From NCBI GenBank assembly GCA_032622095.1, contig CP136067.1, positions 193,030,052 to 193,094,051 of the forward strand: 64,000 nt of DNA. The letters run 5' to 3'. Positions 11,436-22,739 of this stretch are shown here, piece by piece; the first letter of the stretch is position 1; every line of letters starts with the position of its first letter. Origin of the DNA: Siphonodentalium dalli (lineage: Eukaryota > Mollusca > Scaphopoda > Gadilida > Siphonodentaliidae). The notes beneath the pieces were generated by a model. The model was not told where the DNA came from and made no database searches. It saw only the letters and a list, made by a program, of their open reading frames with translations. Both the position numbers and the translations under genes were made by a program.

Positions 11436-12351
11436 GAATTTTGCATTCAGATCTTTATTCGGTGATCTCGAATGAGACTTTTTAGCCTGACAAACTTGTT
11501 ATCTGGCCTAGTTCTGATTTTTTAAAATCTCTGGTCCGCTAGCACGAGAGACCAGTACGCTACCTATCAGCTACCGACTTCCCCTTGCTACCAACTTACC
11601 CTTTTTTATCGAGAAGGCAGTTCATCAGGTCAGGCACATCATGAATACCAATAGTATAGTGGTATTCCACTGTTATAGTGGTACCGCTATATGACCATAC
11701 CGTTTTGTGAATTTGATAAAAGAGGGATAATCCAAAATCATATTTCACACAAATTATTCAAAATCAGTGTACTACTAGTACTTCGGTATGATAAATATTA
11801 TTGTTAATTTGAAAACAAGTTGGCACTGAGCCTTGATATTTTCATGTTATGTCAGTCACGCTAACATTGAACGATGCCATTTTGTCATCGCTTGACTAAA
11901 CTCAGAATGATGCACATTTTTGGGTGCACCCTGGCACAAGCCAACATCACACATAGAAATAAGATTATATATTTATAAATGTTGCTCTATTCATTACAAT
12001 GAATCTGGAAAAAGTTCTTTGAATGTAATGTCAGTCACGTGGAATTGCCCCACACAGTTTTTATGAACCCTAAAATAGTTTTGGTATGCCGTGGTGTACG
12101 GCAGTAATTATGATAGATTTTCCAGAGACTAGCGAAATGTATTTTATTCTTGTTGTGTTGTGTTCTTTTCTGTTCTGTTCAGGATATTCCTCCTTTTTTA
12201 AGTGAGGTCTGAGGAGCACCCCCCACATTTTGGTTTAAACCAATATTCAAAACCTATTTTTTATTTATTAGTAAGATATTAATCATATATTGCCGCTATC
12301 GCACCGAGAGATGATCTGGAATCTTCAACAGGGAAGAATTTTATTATTCAA
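11436..12351. other. No recognised gene
   Basis: AT-rich unique-looking sequence. A short set of GTATAGTGGTA/TTATAGTGGTACC words at 11648-11690 resembles the neighbouring hAT-like end. No coding evidence. Confidence 0.3.
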
Positions 12352-12592
12352 TTTATCAGGTCTGGCAAATGTGAGAATACAGCTACAATAGCTGTATTCA
12401 GCTAACCTAGCTGTATTCAGCTATATATTATACTCTCAAAGCGGCTGTTTTTCGATAATAAACTAGAAGCGCTAATTTGCGCATCAAAATTAGGCTACCC
12501 TATTATCCGGTCACCCTCAACCAAATCAAAATCGTCGCTTGTGTTCTGACAAAGTGTTGCCTATTGTCGGCACGACGATGGTGATTATGTGT

Positions 12593-12782
12593 GAAAACTT
12601 ACTACGGCGGTCGATGTCGGTCATATTAAACGGTTAATAACTCTCTTATGCAATGCGGAATACCTTGAAAACTGTCTAACAAACTTCAGCCCAAAATGTT
12701 CTTGACGGGGAAGTCGTGTGAGATTGCCGCAGAAAATAGTCCCCAGAATATTTACTGACATCGACCACCGTAGTAAGTTTTC
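12593..12782. mobile_element. Small inverted-repeat element (GAAAACTTACTACGG)
   Basis: GAAAACTTACTACGGCGGTC at 12593 is matched in inverted orientation at the right by ACCACCGTAGTAAGTTTTC ending at 12782. A diverged half-copy in inverted orientation (GTGAGTTTTCAC, ATCGACATCGAT, AACTCTCTTATGCA) lies at about 40734-40815, just right of the 39475 element. Confidence 0.55.
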
Positions 12783-12842
12783 AAGTATCCAAGCCAAATT
12801 ATTAACCCACCACTAGGGGTGTGGGAGGGACAGGGACGTGGC

Positions 12843-12946
12843 TAGATCATGCCATGAACCTCTACTAATGCTAACGCCCGTTTTGAACTGATGGAATATG
12901 ACCTCTACGGGCGTTAACATTAGTAGAGGTTCATGGCTTGATCTAG
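12843..12946. mobile_element. 104-bp hairpin hAT-type MITE
   Basis: Perfect 8-bp duplication GACGTGGC at 12835-12842 and 12947-12954. The element is almost entirely two arms (CATGAACCTCTACTAATG and CATTAGTAGAGGTTCATG) with a loop of about 30 bp. The ends TAGATCA and TGATCTAG fit hAT. One of the smallest complete elements in the window. Confidence 0.8.
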
Positions 12947-12996
12947 GACGTGGCCAGAGGGTCTCCGTTGGTGACGTCCACCTTGGAAGTTCCAAT

Positions 12997-13135
12997 TACC
13001 CCCCCCCCCCCCCCACCACCACCATTGAACCAGACAAATCTCCCAAAGCCCTGCCCATGGTTTGAAAATTTCATCTAGTGTCTCAAACTTTCCAACTGTT
13101 GGAAATGTCTAACCCCCCCCCCCCCCCCCCCCCAC
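12997..13135. repeat. Poly-C tracts
   Basis: Long runs of C at about 12999-13013 and 13112-13133, separated by about 100 bp that contain CCAACTGTTGG. Such homopolymers are length-unstable and prone to assembly error. Confidence 0.85.
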
Positions 13136-15509
13136 ACCTAAGGTTGGAAAATTTCCCAAAATAATCAGAAATAATGGACATTTTCAGACCAAATTTTTTA
13201 CAAAAAAATAGAAAAATATGCTGCTGTTGGTCTAAAAACAACTTATTCCCCACTATATAATAACTGGTTGGGCATATATACAAATAATTGAGAACAATTT
13301 CAACCAATGCGGGTAATTGTGGTGTAATATGCTTTAACTATAAAGTTGTGTTAGACTGGGTCAGGCATGATTTTCTAGCTTGAACATTTTTATCAATGTT
13401 GGGGAGGGGAGAGTCACCCCAACACCATACCTGTCACTACGTCCTTGAGGAGGAGTGCAAGGAGGGTGTGATTACCTGGAATCAGGAAGTTGGGTCTCGC
13501 CCAAGGGATGACCAGTGCCCATATGAATATGTTAAGGTGCATCCACCAAATGAAGTGCCTAGGCCATATAACCCTCCCCGAGAAAACCACAAAATTAAAA
13601 AAATATATAAACACCAAATGATAATTTCGCGATTTCAATTGTTCCGTTATAAATTGGTCTATCAGTACATTGCATTCTGTGTACAAGCGGATAGTGTGCC
13701 ATGTAACTGCTGTGATAATAACCTGACAGGGATGAATCCAGCAGGCACTTCATGCAGTGCTACATGTAGCTGGCAGCCAGTGGCAGGTCAATTATATTGG
13801 GAGGGGGCTGCACAAATTTAAAATTAACACACAACTGAGGGTGGGTTGGGTGCTTGGTGAAAATGGGTATCATGTCAGTGGCGACACACACCCAACACTC
13901 ACTGTCGTTCGCGACGTCCTTGCTTGTAACATTTACCTTTGTTTTTCTGGATCGGAGCAAAAGGAAAGTAATTGCAAGTCCCAGTTTTGTCGTTGCTTCT
14001 TTCTTGATGTATATGTTGAATACAAATGTAATCTAAATTGAATCATGATCCACAAATAAAGCGATAAGTGGACTACATGTAGCTCACAAACCAATGATAT
14101 TAATTAGATACATGCATATGTCAATCAGATTTGGCACTGGTAAGTGCTGCACATGCATTGCAATGAAATAAGTACACCACATTTGGTATTCATGGTCATA
14201 TAAACATGTACCGGGTAGGCCAAATGAATATGTTGTCAGTTTTGTGTGTGTGTTTGTGTCATTAATTAATTAATTTAGAAACTACAAAACATATAATTAC
14301 ATGTATGTACTGTCCGAAAATAAATATTGAGCTTTGATAAAATCATTGACAATTAAATGTGAGTAAAAAATGTGAGTTAAAGATATATATGTAATTAAAT
14401 AAGTTATAGGCAATAACAACAAATTTGCCATTCGAGGTGACTCAAGACAGTACAATCCACAATGAATTATAACTGATCCACTTGGGATTTGGGATGTAAG
14501 CGCCGAAGGTGCTCGAAATGATCAAATGATCTTGTCCGCCACCTTCTGTTCAGGTAAATTTCCACTTTCCAGTGTTTTATATCAGTTTGTTGCCTTTACC
14601 CCTGTTTATCCCATAGAAAGAATGGAGCTGTCCTATCCTGACTGCCAACCATCCACCCCAACTGCTGCCACCTCTGCTCTGATTATATACTAGTATGTTT
14701 GTATTATGAACACAAAACATTCAATCACACACTGTAACACTACTACATATGATTTGTGAGTGAATGCTATTAACTGTACAGAGGGCCATATTATGTTGGG
14801 AACAAATGTAATTTGAGTTTGTATCTCCACTATAAAAAAATAATAAAAACATATTTCTCAACTACTAATTTTTCTACAAATTAGTTATTGATCGTGATTC
14901 TAAAAGCGCTAATTATCATCATCAAAAACATAGAATTAATTTCCCCGATGATGACGTACACGTGTATCGTCTAGCTGTGCCTTGGTAATTGTTTTGAACA
15001 TTGTTTTGTTTACATTCCGATGATGCTGAAATGGAGTTTAATCAGTTTATAGTAAACAAGTCTGTGTTAGATAAAAAACTTTTAATTGGAATAAATACAT
15101 CTTGCACATGTTATTTGTGGTTTAATAACACACAAACAGCCATCAATTGTGATACATACAGTTCAAATGAAAGGTGACCCTTTACTGCATGAATTGACCC
15201 CTTATTGCCTGGATTTCGTGCTATCTTTGATCGGTTATTTTAAAAAGAAAGAGCAATATTTGTGAACATCACATAAGATGTATGATAGAGCTAGGATTTA
15301 TGAACAAAATGACATATAAATTTTTATCCATTGTACTTGCATACAGACAGGTGCAGCACAAATAGCGACAACAGTGTTCCGGCCATTTCCGGTTTCTCAA
15401 TCTGTGAATGAGGAAAACGTGTCTTTTTGCAGAGCTCAAAAGTGATATAAATTCAGTAAATTATTGGATAAACTACATGTACTTACTTTTCTGTCTAAAA
15501 TAAGTAAAT
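13136..15509. other. Interior of the 6-kb element; no gene
   Basis: AT-rich, with a GT microsatellite near 14237-14255 and ATTAATTAATTAATT at 14263. The 141-codon ORF at 13396-13821 has no known motif and low-complexity composition. I see no supported gene. Confidence 0.35.
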
Positions 15510-16790
15510 GGACAATCGGAGTGTGCACCAAACAATTGTAATTGAGTTTCAGGTGAAATATTGTCAACTGTAAGTGAAATAAATTCCGTTTGACTTTTGT
15601 TGTGTGGCCACCATTTTGATATCGATAAATGACCCCATCGAACTTTGCTTTGATTTTGTAACAAGTTATACATTAAAATTTTAGAATACAAATAAATGAC
15701 AATGCATAATAAATATTGGCATTAATGTTGGACAAGGTTGTATTCCATGTTATTATTTTTTTGAAGGTAATAATCGTCTGAAAAGGTAGCCTATTTTCGT
15801 GCATAAAAAAGTTGAAGGAATCGTCAGTAACTTCCAGTAACTCACGTGCCATATTATTGGTAATCCAATTGGCTATGGAATGCATATTTTTTTTTTTTTT
15901 TTTGGCTAGCATTTTCCTTGTGTTTTGACTTAGTAAATACCACTACCCTACAAGAATCAACGTTATTTACATTGTGCGGCAATGGTATGGAGGAAATAGT
16001 ATGAGAAGTTCTGCCCGCATGACTATGAATTAAGTTCTCTAGCCACAGTAGTATTCTTTAATGTGCATTAACTGCCCAAATTATCCATTTGATTGATTAT
16101 AATTATCTGGCTCGTGCCTCTAGGGGAAGTTCTGCCCAAATTTTTATTTGATTGGATACGGGTGGTGTTAAGGATCTGGCAAGCGCCTCCAGCGGAAGTT
16201 CTGCCCAAATTCTGGGGAAACGACAATGCTAGTACATATAGTAGGCCTACACCACGTGTTGGCGACAACAGAAGTCTGGTCAGACCTGTCACTGAGCAAA
16301 CTTGTAGTTTTTGTAGCGATTTAAAGAGTATAACAAAAGTATTAAATAAAGCGTTGAACAAGCAACACACCGGGATGTGAACCAGACAATTGTAATTAAG
16401 CTTGAGGTGCAATTTTGTCAAAGATAATATATTGAAACAAATTTAGTTTAATTTAATAGTGTTTACATGGTGGCTGTCATTTTGACGAATGACCAAATAA
16501 TTATTTAATTATGTATATAACCATTTAAATAATTAAAATGTTGGGGGAATAATAAGTAATAGTGCACAACGAACATTCATATTAATCATAGACATGGTAA
16601 AATTCCAAGCTTAAATTTTTTTGTATGTAATAATCAGCTGAATAGATAACCTATTTTCATGCATAAAAAAATGAACAAATATTCAATAACTTTCATGCCA
16701 TGTAATTGGTAATCCAATTCGCTATGGAGTCATAACTTTATTTTTGTAGGCATTTTAATCGTGATATGACTTAGTTAATGCTGATGTCCT
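15510..16790. repeat. Diverged tandem duplication of about 400 bp
   Basis: About 15510-15940 and 16370-16790 align in order and orientation: CAATTGTAATT, a GGTGGC..CATTTTGA block, AATGACCA/C, TGTAATAATC.GCTGAA, CCTATTTTC.TGCATAAAAAA, ATTGGTAATCCAATT.GCTATGGA, GACTTAGT.AAT. Divergence is substantial, so the duplication is old. The minus strand gives short open frames in the first unit only. Confidence 0.65.
16068..16222. repeat. Short tandem repeats with GGAAGTTCTGCCCAAAT
   Basis: GAAGTTCTGCC(C) recurs around 16007, 16125 and 16195, with TATCTGGCTCGTGCCTC / ATCTGGCAAGCGCCTC preceding. Three diverged units lie between the two halves of the larger duplication. Confidence 0.6.
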
Positions 16791-17204
16791 TCAAAAATCA
16801 ATGCTGTTGACATTCTTCTCATATCCTTCTCAAAGACATTAACATTTGCCTCAAGAATTTGAAGAAAATAATTGATTGTTGTGTTGATAATATGAAATCA
16901 TTGTTTACATTGTTTGAGCCTGTTCATGTAAATCTGCGGGTCAAAGAAAGACCAAGATTGAGGTACTACATGTATTCTATGATTTAGGTACAAGATACAC
17001 ATCAACTTTATTTAGGTTAACTGTACCATGTGATTAGTTACCAGGACCCCCCTCCACATATACCGATATCAACATCAAATTCAATGTTGATTGTTCGGCA
17101 GGAGTAGTCCCTTTTTTATCGAAACAAATAACACATCTAACTCAAATGTTAGTCAATTTTCATTTATGAAAAGAAAGTATGTGGTATTTTCTAAAAACTA
17201 TTCT
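16791..17204. other. No recognised gene
   Basis: AT-rich; nothing recognised. Confidence 0.3.
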
Positions 17205-17450
17205 AGCAAATACTCATTGATGAGTAGTGACTCATAAGGGAATGCTCAGATAATATTCAAGTTTAACAAATCAAACGATAGCTTGTAATTGTTGAACTTA
17301 TTATCTGAACACTTCCCTAATATGTACTTTAATTTGTGTTATACTTGCATCTGTTGTCTGCTTATATTTTCCTGAAAACCCACCAAATGATTATAGACCA
17401 TTCCAATGCACTTTTATAACTGAGTGGGAACTTCCATTCAGTACATGTAA
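17205..17450. mobile_element. P4 family copy (diverged)
   Basis: ACTCATTGATGAGTAGTGAC, TCAGATAATATT, TTGAACTTATTATCTGAACA and ATTCCAATGCACTTTTATAA correspond to blocks of the TTAA-bounded copies at 41377 and 57129. TTAA ends are not clear here. Confidence 0.5.
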
Positions 17451-18536
17451 AAATGGTTATGCGATAATAACTGGAGTCTATCATGTCCTTCTATACGACC
17501 GGAACTGTACAACTCAACTTCTCAAGATCACCTTATAATGTATTCATCCGACGCCAGTTTTATTTATTGTAGTCTGGATGCTTGGGCACATGAAGTTGCA
17601 TTACAGGATAGTTTTGTATTCTGTAATAAAAATTAACCATTGGTCTTGCCCAAGATCTGTTACTTATATACCTGGCGATTGTCTTCGTTGTTGTCTCATG
17701 TCAATCAACCTCCGGGTTAAATTTAACCACATGTGCTGATGATTTCTCAGGCATATACAAGTTTTCAACAAATCATTCTACATTTATTAGTGTTATTGCT
17801 GGAAACCAAATATATAACATACAATCTTCACATATCATTGAACTGAAAAAAGACAATTGATCTTACAAGCTTTTTGTCCCTTATAAATACACCACCACGA
17901 ACAACAGACTAATGTAGGAGACTACACTGAATTAAGAGTGGAAAGCACATTAGCAGTGTCTACAGACATTATTTGGCAACTTCTGGGTGACATAATGAGT
18001 TGACAGAATTTTTTTTCCGAAGTCCGAATTAAAAAAAATTGGCAAAAAAAAAATATTCATAGGAATTTTTTTTTGTTGCTTTCTATATGATGGTAGATGT
18101 CTCTGGCTATGAAAAACATTGAAAATTTGATCACCACTTGATTTTTTTCAAAAACTTGTGTTGTCGCTAGCACAAACATAAAAAGTGACCCTTTACGGCT
18201 TTACTGCCTGAATGACTGTAGTGTAGGCTGTAGCCTAATTTTGATGCGCAAATTAGCGCTTCTAGTTTATTATCGAAAAACAGCCGGTTTGAGAGTATAA
18301 TTTATAGCTGAATACAGCTAGGTTAGCTGAATACAGCTATTGTAGCTGTATTCTCACATTTGCCAGACCTGTTTATTGCAGTGAACAGCGGATTTCATTT
18401 TCAACAACAACACTAATTTACACTCTTATTACTATTCTCGCAAAACAGTCTAATATACTAATAAAATTGTATGCATTAGCGATTGTTCTATGGCAATACT
18501 TCAATTAGAAATTACGCGTTAATGCTCAATACCCAC

Positions 18537-18603
18537 CATTGTTTATGCTATCAATGAGTTTTGTTTCATTTTCTGTCAAATCGCCTTTCTTCGGTGCCGA
18601 CAT
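18537..18603 (-). CDS. Candidate first coding exon, unknown gene
   Basis: On the minus strand an ATG at 18603 opens MSAPKKGDLTENETKLIDSI and then reaches a possible donor G|GTGGGT at 18537/18536. The 5' side (to about 18780) is richer in GC and is open in another frame, as expected of a leader. The LTENETKLI start recalls MADF/Myb-like DNA-binding proteins, but this is only a resemblance. No following exon was identified, and the next 6 kb downstream on this strand is a transposon. It could be a chance ORF. Confidence 0.25.
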
Positions 18604-19001
18604 TTTCACTTCTCACATGTAGAGTAGTTTCCCTTGCTACAAATTCGCCCCAAAATATAATTCGGACCACTGGTGAAGCGTCCTGGTCCGGGGCAAGCTC
18701 TACCAGCGTGTCGTTATGTGCAAAAAAATGTACCCTCGTTTTGATTTCAGATGACAGCGGAATCATGCGGAATGATCAGTATTGATTTTATTTTGGGTCA
18801 TGTGATTGACTTGACTCGACTTGAAACATATTTTATTTGCATATAATAATACAAAAGGGATCGAGCCCCAAGTTTTGTCAACTTATGAAGTCCCTCTCCC
18901 AAGATGACAGCTGAACATATTACATGTATGATTTGTGATAGAATGTTACTTTGTGCATAATTTTGTGTAATGCCTGCCAGAATCCAGAGTTAATTATTAT
19001 G

Positions 19002-21075
19002 TATGGGGCGCCATTCTTCTATTTATTACCTATTTAGTGATATCACTAATATACAGTTATCGCCCGCGATTGAGTGAGACACGGGGATTTGTCGCCCGCT
19101 CGAGACCTGGAATGTCACCCGAGGGCCGTCAGGCCCGAGGGTGACATTCCAGGTCGAGAGCGGCGACAAATCCCCGTGTCTCACGAAAACAAGGGTGATA
19201 ACTGTTTTGTTATCTGACAATGGAGTACACGCGAACCTCCTTAATAGCAGGCATAAATGCGCGCATATATTATTTAATCCAGTTCGAAAAGTTAATTCTA
19301 TGTTGGAATCATCGCTATTTAGAAAATAAAACATTCATAATCTGGAGTAATTAACAGACCCGTCATTTGCGCAGATATTCTCCGGTCAGTTTGCTGGTTG
19401 CATGGTGGAAATCGGTTCACGGAAAGAGGAGTAAAGCAATTTCGAAGTTGAGTAGCCATGCAGCGAAATGTTCAGTTGCGTTTCAAATGACTGTGAAAAC
19501 GCCGACAGACGTGTTAATTTCCAGAATGCTAAAATGTGGAACTAACACGTTGTAGTAGTGCAAAAAGAAATTGACATCTGTCACAGATCGTTACGCAACA
19601 TACGGGTATTCTCTGAAGTCTGATGAATGTATTGAAGAAAAGAAATAATCAATTGATAAACAGCAAAGAGTGGCCATTTGATCTATAGTACATAAACGTA
19701 GTTGTAACGTATGTACATCGTATGTGCAATTGTCTGCAGCATACCAACTACATAATAAGGTTTATCTATTTGTCCCACGGTCTTTATTATTGATATAAAA
19801 AGGTCCAATATGAATATTACACCTTATAACAGATGTGTGTCTATGATAACACCATTATACATAGCGTGCTTTAATTGCAAATAAAAAAACACACAATTAT
19901 GCAAATTAGCAAACACCACAGTTCGCGGTTGTTATGAAACAGTGGGGTTTATAAAGACAGTGTTTTTCGAAATTATCAGAGAGCTGTCAGAGAATCTCTG
20001 CGCGGTGAGTTCTTCGTAGTTCTGTGTTTACTGGTAACAGCTGAGCGGTCAATAACTGAGACAATGGTACCCTCGAGGGTAATATGGTGATTTATCGCCC
20101 GCCATGTGACGCAGTCTCAGCCAATCAGAAGAGAGGGAAATGGGATGAAGGATAACAATTCATTTTATGATATCACAAAATCGATTTTGTGATATCACTA
20201 AATGCTTATTATTTTGTGATATCACAAAATCGATTTTGTGATATCATAAAATGAATTAGTGATATCACAATTTCGATTTTGTGATATCACATATTCATTT
20301 TGTGATATCACTAATTCTGACAACATGACTATTTAGTTACATCACTAATATTATTTTGTGATATCATGAAATATTTTGTGATATCACTAAATCGTGTAAA
20401 TGAATTTATGATATCACAAATTTTATTTTGTGATATCACTAATGCTACTATTTTGTGATATCACATATTCGATTTTGTGATATCATAAGATCATTTAGTG
20501 ATATCACAAATTCGAATTAGTGATATCACAAAATGATTTTATGATATCACTAAATAGGTAATAAATAGAAGAACGGCGCACCAGTAGTTATTTGTGATAT
20601 CACAAATTCGAATATGTGATATCACAAAATAGTAAGCATTTAGTGATATCAATAATTCGATTTTATGATATCACAAAATGTTACATAAATAGTAGAATGG
20701 CGCGGCAAGCTATGCCATTTCCTATTTATTGATATCACAAAATGAATTAGTGATATCACATATTCAATTTTATGATATCACAAAATTAATATGTGATATC
20801 ACAAAATAGAATTAGTGATATCACTAAATGCTACTATTTTGTGATATCACATATTCGATTTTATGATATCATAAAATCAATTTGTGATATCAAGAATTCG
20901 AATTTGTGATATCTTAAAATATTTAGTGATATCACAAAATAATTTGTGATATCACAAAATGAATTAGTGATATCACAAAATGAATTAGTGATATCACATA
21001 ATCGAATTAGTGATATCATAAAAAGAATTAGTGATATCACTAAATAGGTAATAAATAGAAGAACGGCGCCCCATA
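19002..21075. mobile_element. TATGGG-family palindrome-array element A (GTGATATCAC)
   Basis: Ends TATGGGGCGCCATTCTTCTA (19002) and its inverted copy ending at 21075 continue inward as inverted repeats through CCTATTTAGTGATATCAC. Flanks are ATTATG (18996-19001) and GTTATG (21076-21081), a 6-bp duplication with one mismatch. Between 20167 and 21046 the word TGATATCA occurs about 35 times, spaced roughly 15-35 bp by AT-rich linkers such as AAATGAATTA and AAATTCGAATT. Two internal relics of the end sequence (about 20553-20590 and 20690-20735) suggest growth by fusion of several copies. The left part contains a GC-rich hairpin (19053-19205). No ORF. Confidence 0.75.
19053..19205. mobile_element. 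GC-rich hairpin nested in element A
   Basis: ACAGTTATCGCCC at 19053 and GGGTGATAACTGT ending at 19205 form the outer stem. The inner stem of about 45 bp (GAGACACGGGGATTTGTCG.. and its complement) surrounds GAGGGCCGTCAGGCCC. The composition differs sharply from the AT-rich array, so this is a separate insertion or a captured foldback. Related GTGATTTATCGCCCGCC occurs at about 20089. Confidence 0.65.
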
Positions 21076-21081
21076 GTTATG

Positions 21082-22050
21082 AGCTATGGTTGATTTTCTA
21101 GCTAGGATTTAATCAAGCTTGTGTGGATGTTCGCTTCATTTCAACTGATGTCGGAGCAGGATTTTGTGGAAGGGGTAGTATCACAGATGTGCATGTATAC
21201 ACAAATATAATAAAGGAACTTGTGGAATTCCTGTAAATACCAGAGATGCCAGATATCTACATCTATCTAATTGAGATATCGGTACCGGTATATACAAATT
21301 GGCATCTTAGGCTATCGGCCCGGGGACTGGAGATAACCTCACAAAAGTAACCTTATTAAAATATATATATAACATAGGAAATAATTATACTCCAAGCAAT
21401 CGGGCCATAATATAATTTAAATAGAAAAAGGTCATACTCGACTGATTTGAAGACATATATGATTATAGAAACATGATATAACGATAACATATAACATCAG
21501 CATTGTGAACATACCAGTTCAATGCGAAATAGGCCACCATGTCAGGATAATTGTATTTAACCTTAGTCTAAATTACTTGACGATATATTGACGAAACAAG
21601 CAAAGACTTTCCGACGACAACTTTACGATGACCCCTTATTTAAAAAAAACTCTTGTAAAACATGGTAAAACACTCTGGTATTATTGTATTGTATTGTATT
21701 CTTTTATTTCAGGCAGTATTGCCCATGTATAGGTTTTTAGACGTTAGAAGTATTGAATACTTATACATGGAGCAGAATATTCCAAAGTGTTATTAGTCTC
21801 GCTGACGAAACAACGCTCATTTCATATATTGCTTGAACCAGAGAATTTGTGCTATTGGATACCCTCTGTATGAAACTGTATATCGTCCTCCTCCTTACTT
21901 CAGGCAAAGAACCAACCTGATCCAATGCGAACATTCCGCTATCGCTGCAATATCGATCGTATTTCATTACGCCACCTGTGGTGTTTCTAGCTTCTGTGAG
22001 TTTGATATTGTGTGGTGTACAGGGCGAATGTATTCTTGGAGATTTTGTGT
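21082..22050. other. No recognised gene
   Basis: AT-rich, with a short TATTG microsatellite at about 21681-21701. The overlapping short ORFs at 21761-22075 show no family motif. Confidence 0.3.
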
Positions 22051-22500
22051 ACCTTACTCAATCGTACCGATATAATCACGTAGATGCCGAAATTGTAACG
22101 TTAACGCCACCGGTGTATAATATGTTTATGAAAATATGATAAATCGTATCGATAGAGTCAGGACAGGCTGAAATTGTAAACTTAAAGTCACCGGTGTAAT
22201 AATATGTTGTTGAAAATATAATTAATTTGATAGACTGAAAATAATATATAACCCATTGGGAGCCCCTGATGTATTCTTGTTTGTACCTTACTCAATCGTA
22301 CCGATAGAATCACGTAGATGCTTAAATTGTAAAGTTAACGCCACCGGTGTATAATACGTTTTTGAAAAAGTGTTAAATCGTATCGATAGAGTCAGGACAG
22401 GCTGAAATTGTAAACTTAAAGTCACTTGTTGTTGAAAATATAAATAATCTGATAGACTGAAAATAATGTGTAACCCATTGAGAACCCCTGGTTTAGTGAA
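22023..22500. repeat. 234-bp tandem duplication
   Basis: ACCTTACTCAATCGTACCGA begins at 22051 and again at 22285. Both units continue with ATCACGTAGATGC, GTTAACGCCACCGGTGTATAAT and ATCGTATCGATAGAGTCAGG in order. The second unit lacks a few bases near GTCACCGGTG. Confidence 0.85.
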
Positions 22501-22739
22501 GTGCATTGTGGGAAGTTTAATTGTGATTCTCCTACATCTTTATTTTCTGGAATTATCACCAAGATTTCTCCACTCTATTCTGTTAAAATGTACCCTGATC
22601 GGTCATATTCTTTTGATAATTCTGTCTAAATACATCTTAGCTACTATTCGGATCTGCTGTCCCGGTCGAAGAAGGTTTAGTTTGACCAAAACGGCTATTG
22701 ACAAAAGTTTGTTTACAAAAATTGAGCATACTCAATGAC

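Larger units (their letters stand above)
12357..18371. mobile_element. 6-kb element with 142-bp inverted ends, CAGGTC family
   Basis: Left end 12357-12498 and right end 18230-18371 are inverted repeats with only a few mismatches over 142 bp, starting CAGGTCTGGCAAATGTGAG. A 5-bp TTTAT flanks both sides (12352-12356, 18372-18376). Subterminal AATACAGCTA..TAGCTGTATT words form extra hairpins. The start CAGGTC.GGCA and the 5-bp duplication match the elements at 36670 and 36802. The interior holds nested MITEs and a diverged tandem duplication but no recognisable transposase. An alternative is two solo MITEs in opposite orientation, but the shared TSD argues for one unit. Confidence 0.65.

Noticed and set aside
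13396-13821. 141-codon ORF
   Set aside because: No motif, low-complexity stretches, inside a large non-coding element; the shadow frames are of similar length.
15473-15912. Two adjoining minus-strand ORFs as exons of a gene
   Set aside because: The region is half of an old tandem duplication whose other half is full of stops in the corresponding frame.
20160-21050. CRISPR-like array
   Set aside because: The repeated word is only 8-10 bp and self-complementary, spacing varies, linkers are not unique, and the context is a eukaryotic TIR element.
22288-22738. Overlapping hydrophobic ORFs
   Set aside because: They cover a 234-bp tandem duplication and AT-rich sequence; no conserved motif.
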